From NCBI GenBank assembly GCA_035719045.1, contig DASTGO010000547.1, forward strand, positions 1 to 11,518: 11,518 nucleotides of DNA, given 5' to 3'. Both the position numbers and the translations under genes were made by a program. The notes beneath the pieces were generated by a model. It did no database searches. It saw only the letters and a list, made by a program, of their open reading frames with translations, and was not told where the DNA came from. Below, one piece after another: positions 10,301 to 11,518 of this stretch. The first letter of the stretch is position 1. Each line of letters begins with the position of its first letter. Origin of the DNA: DASTGO01 sp035719045 (GTDB lineage: Bacteria; Actinomycetota; Actinomycetes; Actinomycetales; Kineosporiaceae).

Positions 10301-11518
10301 TGAGCATGGCGGTGGCGTCGGGGCGGGCGGCGGGATTCTTGGCCATTCCTTGACGCAGGACGGCGGCCAGGGGCTTGGGGACAGTGGTCGGCAGGTCGGG
10401 CGGTGGGCTGTTGAGGTGGTGGTATTTCAGGTTGAGACTGTCGAAGGGCAGATCTCCGGTGAGGAGTTCGTAGCCGCTCACTGCCAGGGCGTAGATGTCG
10501 GCGGCGGAGGTGGCGCGCTCGTTGCGCCACCTCTCCGGCGCCGCGTATGCCATGGTCAGGGCGCCCTTGAAGGTCTGGAACGCGGTGGTGGCCTCGGCGT
10601 AGCGGGAGATCCCGAAATCGGCCAGACACCACTTGCCGTCCAGGTACAGGACGTTCTCGGGTTTCAGGTCACGGTGGGCGATGCTGCCCTGCAGGTCTTC
10701 CAGGGTCTCGGCGACATCCGTGAGCGCCTTCACCGCGTCGGTCAGCGGTAGCCCGCCCCAGTCCGCGTTGAGCCGGTCGCGCAGTGAGCCCTGGGCCTTG
10801 GGCATCACGATCACCCAGGAGTCCGCGGTCTCTCCCGAATCGATCACCGAGATCACATTGCGGACCCCCGGCAGGTCCACGAACAACAACTCCCGCTCCG
10901 CCCCCGGAATCTTCTTCACGAGCTTCACTGCAGCGGCAGTCCCATCAGGGCTGGTGGCCTCGTAGACCTGTCCTAACCCCCCACCACCCAACCGCCGGCC
11001 GATCCTCCACTCCCGCTCCAACCGCAACACCTGCGGCGGCACCCCACCCACCACCACCCCAGCCCGACCCCCACCAGACACCAGCCCCTCAGACACCAGA
11101 GGCTCAAGTGCGGTGCGCTCAGGTGCGGTGCGGTCAGGTGCCGGCCGGTCAGGTGCGGTGCGCTCGGGTGCCGGCCGGTCAGGGGCAGGCTGGCCGGGCA
11201 CGGTGTGGTTGTACTGACCGGGCGCAGCACGCTCAAGCACCCACTCACCAGGCGCAGCGTGGTTGGACTGGTCGGGTGCGTGCTGGTCGGGCGCGGTGCC
11301 GGTGTCGGCTAGTCGTGTGCGGGAAGGGGCGGCCGCGATCAGTTCGGTGTACTGGTCGGGGACTTCGACGAAGTCGGCCACCTCCCGTGGCATCGCCAGG
11401 TCGTCCAACCGCAGGTACTGCACGTCCGCGGCCGTGTCCAGGTAGCCGCCCGCGTCCATGCTGTTGTTCTGGGCATCGACGAACAGCACCCGCCCGGCCA
11501 CGTTCTCCACCGAGAACA
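600..11518 (-). CDS. Giant Ser/Thr protein kinase fused to a multi-module alpha-helical repeat solenoid (probably 5'-partial)
   Basis: Likely a cytosolic protein kinase that phosphorylates Ser/Thr, with a very long protein-binding repeat region. Residues are counted from the first in-window start, GTG at 11510; the frame stays open to the edge (Phe-Ser before that GTG), so the true start may lie outside. Order: unknown segment 1-70; Pro-rich repeats 73-136; kinase 165-410 with glycine loop, Lys196, HRD 279-281, Asn286, DFG 298-300 and APE 324-326; linker 411-558; helical-repeat modules 559-3380; charged tail to 3636. No signal peptide or membrane helix is visible, unlike PknB-type receptor kinases with PASTA domains. 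It ends in TGA, with an in-frame TAG two codons later. The repeats do not fit the TPR consensus. Substrate and pathway are unknown. The reading frame and kinase assignment are secure; the solenoid's role is inferred. Confidence 0.95.
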   Translation of the reverse strand, partial: FSVENVAGRVLFVDAQNNSMDAGGYLDTAADVQYLRLDDLAMPREVADFVEVPDQYTELIAAAPSRTRLADTGTAPDQHAPDQSNHAAPGEWVLERAAPGQYNHTVPGQPAPDRPAPERTAPDRPAPDRTAPERTALEPLVSEGLVSGGGRAGVVVGGVPPQVLRLEREWRIGRRLGGGGLGQVYEATSPDGTAAAVKLVKKIPGAERELLFVDLPGVRNVISVIDSGETADSWVIVMPKAQGSLRDRLNADWGGLPLTDAVKALTDVAETLEDLQGSIAHRDLKPENVLYLDGKWCLADFGISRYAEATTAFQTFKGALTMAYAAPERWRNERATSAADIYALAVSGYELLTGDLPFDSLNLKYHHLNSPPPDLPTTVPKPLAAVLRQGMAKNPAARPDATAMLTVLRQFGQGAHAPRTTQPTPTRSAQVYRPDNGQSSRQDAAGLGEDAADAYDMSSVTRAQPAPRASAGARGVAARSGHPQRAQEQRVASHDHSVQHRSAVVEKKVAGGSTSTPQNQLPASEPAMPGDRDSSGMNSSWLNQIAGGASRLGRGWAGPRWWDRSRQDWGAVNGESEVDRASVEVAGWLSGTSVEVAAEIADSISRPSARSRALASVAETLWATDARRAKELLDDAEAAALSMTEPTAKAWTLAAVAATVPVSKARVAARLLAEAKTAAAEISDRTARARTSTMIADVMSQSDPTRAGRMLARAESRAARLSDGQSKALTLTGIAATVTKTMADSADTRGRAQGLLFEAADLAAAVTDPVSKAVTLTAVAQALGEADPGLTNKLLTEASEIAADLSDESSRARVLTGIAEATLRIDPTGAQALYEEVTDIAWGSRDPAAKVGMLTELAASLAASGFRLADEALLEAEETLPKVGDPLVRADLQAAMARTVAVSDPARARGLLSEAVTIRRTVSVPGRESSEPVTHVTHSDLASSVRADPPSLRPPGRTGPSSSASGRSQRQPEPEVPRPDRGVDGQGPTGSGKLAQETALEERQQRSELSWWDRSRQDWGAIAGESEISRASVEVARWTAATRPESAVQFAGTIAEPSARARALASVAATMMVTDPEQAGVLVGQAETAAMGITDPTAKAWSLTAVAGTITDSRRSIRLLGQAEEVAGSIVDANAKARTLTAIAATMPVNRAGRVEDLLAQAVSIASDLPSGVSKALTVTGIAATIAMTAPSTFANRIRVGQLLSKAVSIASGLPTGAARAQTLAAVAQVMSNADARRASTLRDEATRIARGLPDGVSKVYTLASIAEAVQDVDSGSAETLYQRAADIAFEIEDVPTKVRVLSEVAGVVAGVNPELSALALSEAVNGAAGIGDLWTKADLLAVVAQASVSSDAGRATQLLAEAVETRTTASVEGGGWVGGRWDAQEAQSETEGTWWTPEEQAWGGFADEDQSALASLEVARSVAASDPDQAAGLARAIPASTAKVRALAAVATAMTVTDSRRASDLLGEAETAAADISAAAAKAHALTVIASGMTDVRRSARLLAAAENAAGNISDGTARARTLSVIATALRATNPRRSGQLLAEASRLASRLPSGPSKVWTLAGIAATMGTDTGTHQNQVTALLSEAARVASTLPYGSSKARALAGVSMVMSLREASRAAALRDEAAKIAASLPVGRSKAQALTTVAQAMRTVDPARARTLYDQAADMMWSIAEPTAKVGALTELARSLAATSPGLANQALSEAEHTARSVDEPAARGALLAMIARTVAEDDLGRARELLAEAVTVGKEALAAGGGAAAGRSEGAVTDRGSRATSHRRSGQGRDVGGRDGDAPCYARTVRVGMSVLEEAEVPWWERSVQGWGSIAEEAEVSKASVEVSRVTTTQTDREDIVDGISEKTAKARGLAVVASMGTSADREQAAERIAEARSLAAAISDPMARAWTLTEMAATLMSSDPNGARRMLAEAGQAATDISNRTGQARTLTVIARTMARSNARRASGLVSQASDIAATLPDGPSKAWTLAGIAHVMTALNQPRASQMVSEAARVSSVIGNRLSKARALSAVAQAMEGIDPDRSMRLLTEAERISASVSDGPSKAQAYMELGLALEASNPHRADALYGKATTIALNIGDHASRAWCLTELARTVAATDQVRGGQLLSEAQQGASLVSDQQSKADLLAAVAQTMAVLDPARASQVLTDAVLAEARAVPVEGASDVRSGHVDDGRQSQVSSQRRSQNWGVVAVEVGRTAATDPARAEALANAIVDTAWKGYALLTIAGTVTAADPARARRLLAYANTLVDTGTELPAFPRSADRGKAVATPSVGVRGSVPSGAATPSVGVRGSVPSGAATPSVGVRGSVPSGVATPSVGHATPPRDGTGQRSQADAPGFVWPTAVTNPSDAEKVARSVADDTERAWALVSAVATMASTDAARAESIAREIRPDSARAMALASVAQALVAADPERAWDLFEEAEYSARAVSDKASQAWTLRALGTTMAVTHPEEAVQLIADAERIEPTGTDPVVAVVVTAAASDPERATTVARTIPDSPVSKAWALVAVAAAVATTDRARTVALIDEARTVAGIEDTPLSQTVRAAAATDPVGTARFVRSIADATSRAWTQVEMAKALAGSAPSRAAELLTDALKDRPTRTADAGRAPASSARPRSESGRPAAAATGIPAPSGSSSGRRPGAEQGASAGADQGAAGREPRRRGESADPQVTMARARSLAATAPGEAADLVRDLPDAEQRALALTQVAEAAAPSDPVVAASLWTEAERTARKIVNGGSHARSLATVAQSMVSSDPGRAESIVYSLLDPTHRTAALLGLVEKITNTEPELAAHLLKEAEGAARKIGDEARRTWMQGMVGRAMTASNLVDTIRETDEDRWDPTSDEDVKALHQQVESLAATDPAKAEQIARTIQSPSWRTSALAQIAKTVAPTNAAYASRLFTQAERIARSIQDERARSRELYRVSRLAAPSDRARAESIIHGISHMGIRAASLGVLAQEVMESHPGEASRLATQCEVIARNITNEDERAKVLAWAKTVKRGAARTVERSEEFSSTWALMRDAWQAGAGDPRQVAQLLDKAETSVRGIGDLSTRVWTLTVLSQIAAASNQARGARLLTEAARVARGLPEDGGREFALAAVAQATRGEDVMGTQWPRPLTEPVRRDASGSAVAGTPGRAKRRTSWSDDAAVGNWETVGAAARMVAATDPDMAERIATAIDDETGRSWALTEVALTLAGTDLDRAVDVTKNIPDELARVNALEQLGDAAAATSASQATTLYAEADRVARSYLRTMAADSPEAAAELARTVPDETTRAWALVEVAGATAEQDTRLAERLISEAQSMVGVQEDPVSEMARAVTAAAPEKAESIARRISDNVARAWALVAVAKMMLADDQAGAARLLTDAADTQARVVLDGEPASRSRWRSSYDAAYEKVSAWTTEQAPMAAAEEMFSGWDRPEPDAAPAGKSGKVVRPHRSAEWYSYKAKAKPVGDAAGTSGADTRPVFTTNVIRPKPRGIETGHGVTPAPVLTEEERQLQTEVDTLAQERDRGLNRTQSQRILGATANRTLQAEEARTRKENPLVKWSSVRSEVGTERTRTPQKTSWFKRLEGMLAPGRSPHRSSRWREPIGLRGGEGSGEGNRGEESGRHQGSGSSGGFTTRPGWSRRDYEWKG
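1375..2065 (-). repeat. Solenoid segment C (helical repeats, residues ~3149-3379)
   Basis: The last helical-repeat block of the giant protein. It opens with a degenerate header (GNWETVGAAARMVAATDP), recalling the Q-x-W-G header of the upstream modules. It then alternates short units of about 32 residues, with the pattern D-P-x-x-A-E-x-I-A-x-x-I-x-D followed by R-A-W-A-L-x-x-V-A, with partial long units containing A-E-R-L-I-S-E-A or A-A-R-L-L-T-D-A. Two units are interrupted after the first helix. A linker containing SGSAVAGTPGRAKRR (2066-2174) separates it from segment B. Confidence 0.75.
2175..3482 (-). repeat. Solenoid segment B (helical repeats, residues ~2677-3112)
   Basis: A long run of helical hairpins starting VTMARARSLAATAPGEAADL. 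Short and long repeat units alternate and are more diverged than in modules 1-4. Two stretches break the pattern: an acidic insert near residue 2840 (RETDEDRWDPTSDEDVKAL) and a region near residue 3010 (KRGAARTVERSEEFSSTW) containing a long single helix. The unit phase DPxxAExIARxIxxxxxRxxAL persists throughout, so this is the same fold class as the upstream modules. A Ser/Pro/Ala/Gly-rich disordered linker (3483-3696) precedes it in the protein. Confidence 0.75.
3697..4452 (-). repeat. Solenoid segment A (mixed short and long helical repeats, residues ~2354-2605)
   Basis: Begins with SDAEKVARSVADDTERAWAL and contains alternating short (about 32-residue) and long (39-residue) units, for example TDAARAESIAREI and DPERAWDLFEEAEYSARAV. 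The helix-B signature S-x-A-W-A-L-x-x-V-A recurs through the block. It lacks the tryptophan header and the fixed unit order of modules 1-4, so it is a relative of those modules rather than another faithful copy. It ends at RAAELLTDALKDRP before a linker rich in Ser, Pro, Gly and Arg. Confidence 0.75.
4531..4685 (-). repeat. 45-bp in-frame tandem repeat (3.4 copies) encoding a 15-residue Val/Gly/Pro/Ser unit
   Basis: Copies start at 4531, 4576, 4621 and, as a 20-bp partial copy, at 4666. The second and third copies are identical, and the first differs from them by one base. Because 45 is a multiple of three, each copy keeps the reading frame and adds ATPSVGVRGSVPSGA to the protein. The near-identity contrasts with the strongly diverged helical repeats around it, indicating recent expansion and probable copy-number variation between strains. 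The encoded peptide has no helical-repeat character and is probably a flexible linker. Confidence 0.95.
4685..4720. repeat. Perfect 13-bp inverted repeat with 10-nt spacer inside the coding sequence
   Basis: The left arm CGGCCTTCCCCCG (4685-4697) is the exact reverse complement of the right arm CGGGGGAAGGCCG (4708-4720); the spacer is GTCAGCGGAT. The mRNA can form a very stable GC-rich hairpin here, translated as AFPRSADRGKA. The left boundary coincides to the base with the point where the 45-bp repeat loses similarity, and the right side abuts the end of the truncated fifth helical module. No T run follows on either strand, so a terminator is unlikely. A palindromic insertion scar or recombination junction is more plausible. 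Confidence 0.9.
4721..4950 (-). repeat. Truncated fifth solenoid module (residues ~2188-2263)
   Basis: This stretch begins with a shortened header (RRSQNWGVVAVEVGRTAATD) matching the Q-x-W-G ... V-E-V-x-R part of modules 1-4, though it lacks the leading WW pair. It then has one short unit (DPARAEALANAIVD) and the first helix of a long unit (ADPARARRLLAYANTLVDTG). The remaining six or so units found in the other modules are missing. Their place is taken by the 13-bp inverted repeat and the 45-bp tandem array. It therefore looks like a broken copy of the module. Confidence 0.75.
5008..6077 (-). repeat. Solenoid module 4 (residues 1812-2168)
   Basis: Header WWERSVQGWGSIAEEAEVSK leads into ASVEVSR, one short unit, seven long units of about 39 residues and a final half unit (LDPARASQVLTDAV). 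Each long unit is two predicted helices: helix A of the form D-P-x-R-A-x-x-L-L-x-E-A-E and helix B of the form S-K-A-x-A-L-x-x-V-A. Unit 6 has the position-specific ADALYGKAT. Unlike modules 1-3, this copy has no insertion before unit 4 and is therefore the most regular of the four. A linker containing GASDVRSGHVDDGRQS separates it from module 5. Confidence 0.85.
6260..7334 (-). repeat. Solenoid module 3 (residues 1393-1751)
   Basis: The header is the most diverged: WWTPEEQAWGGFADEDQSAL, then ASLEVARS. The same sequence of units follows: one short, seven long and a half unit ending ARELLAEAVTVGKE. Unit 2 (VRRSARLLAAAENAA) is two residues shorter than usual, as in module 2. Before unit 4 there is an insertion (GTDTGTHQNQVTALL) at the place where modules 1 and 2 also carry inserts. 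Unit 6 has ARTLYDQAAD. The following linker (residues about 1752-1811) is rich in Gly, Arg and Asp and contains a lone Cys. Confidence 0.85.
7400..8486 (-). repeat. Solenoid module 2 (residues 1009-1371)
   Basis: Header WWDRSRQDWGAIAGESEISR is followed by ASVEVAR, one short unit, seven long units and a half unit (SDAGRATQLLAEAV). The first 11 header residues are identical to those of module 1, but three of the 11 codons differ synonymously, so the identity is kept by selection rather than by recent copying. Unit 2 is shortened by two residues and unit 4 carries an insert (TAPSTFANRIRVGQLL). Unit 6 contains AETLYQRAAD. A Gly/Trp/Gln/Glu-rich linker leads to module 3. Confidence 0.85.
8750..9836 (-). 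repeat. Solenoid module 1 (residues 559-921)
   Basis: First copy of the large module after the kinase. Header WWDRSRQDWGAVNGESEVDR is followed by ASVEVAG, a short unit and seven 39-residue units, for example TDARRAKELLDDAEAAALSM, SDPTRAGRMLARAE and ADPGLTNKLLTEASEIAADL, then a half unit SDPARARGLLSEAV. The pattern of paired amphipathic helices with conserved small residues fits an alpha-solenoid. An insert (MADSADTRGRAQGLLFEAAD) precedes or extends unit 4. It is followed by a disordered linker rich in Pro, Ser, Arg and Gln (8487-8749). Confidence 0.85.
9837..10280 (-). other. Disordered linker between kinase and solenoid (residues 411-558)
   Basis: About 148 residues rich in Ser, Ala, Gln, Pro, Arg and His, with no helical-repeat phase, for example PTPTRSAQVYRPDNGQSSRQ and SHDHSVQHRSAVVEKK. 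It probably lets the kinase move relative to the repeat region and offers many Ser/Thr sites for autophosphorylation. The frame is continuous and no stop or frameshift is seen. Confidence 0.7.
10281..11018 (-). other. Ser/Thr protein kinase catalytic domain of the giant protein (residues 165-410)
   Basis: All major kinase subdomains are present in order. The glycine loop is GGGGLGQV (175-182) and the ATP-anchoring lysine is Lys196 in AAAVKLV; a candidate C-helix glutamate is Glu205 or Glu207. The catalytic loop HRDLKPEN (279-286) has the catalytic Asp281 and metal-binding Asn286, and DFG is at 298-300. The activation segment contains TTAFQTFKGALTMAYAAPE with several Thr residues for possible autophosphorylation, Asp338 lies in DIYALAV, and the late Arg396 is in ARPDA. 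Nothing essential is missing, so an active kinase is expected. The segment between Lys196 and the catalytic loop is short, and no transmembrane helix follows the domain. Confidence 0.95.
11109..11189 (-). repeat. 15-bp degenerate tandem repeat encoding A-P-[DE]-R-[PT] pentapeptides
   Basis: Residues 108-134 consist of about five pentapeptide units (APDRP, APERT, APDRP, APDRT, APERT). At DNA level they are 15-bp units mixing GGTGCGGTGCG and GGTGCCGGCCG variants. Looser copies (APDQ, APGQ) extend the array towards residue 73. The segment is charged and Pro-rich, so it should be an extended linker between the N-terminal segment and the kinase. Copy number may vary between strains. Confidence 0.8.

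Overview
The window looks like a high-G+C actinomycete chromosome. G and C dominate codon third positions, GTG is used as a start, the large kinase is of bacterial Hanks type, and the partial gene at the left edge resembles the N-terminus of actinobacterial WXG100-like (CpnT-type) secreted toxins. No genus can be named from the sequence.

One minus-strand gene fills almost everything. It ends at 600 and is open to the right edge, giving at least 3,636 residues. In protein order it has: a short N-terminal segment of unknown type; a Pro/Ala/Asp/Arg-rich repeat linker; a complete Ser/Thr protein kinase domain with no following membrane segment; a disordered linker; and then about 2,800 residues of helical-hairpin repeats (alpha-solenoid) broken by disordered linkers. 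The first half of the solenoid is four tandem copies of one large module of about 360 residues plus linker. Each copy has a tryptophan-rich header, one short repeat and 7.5 long repeats of 39 residues in the same order. A fifth copy breaks off at a perfect inverted repeat followed by a 45-bp in-frame tandem repeat. Three less regular solenoid segments and a charged, partly coiled-coil tail follow.

Downstream of the kinase, on the same strand, lies about 450 bp without a convincing gene (148-599), which carries a 12-bp tandem repeat. The first 49 codons of a WXG100-like gene then run off the left edge. The plus strand shows no credible gene; its long open frames are antisense shadows of the repetitive GC-rich coding sequence.

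A possible reading, which is inference, is that the giant protein is a soluble signalling or scaffold kinase whose solenoid senses or holds a partner, and that the WXG100-like gene is a linked exported effector. The most unusual points are the size of the kinase-solenoid fusion, its fourfold module duplication with conserved register, and the inverted-repeat/tandem-repeat junction where the fifth module stops.
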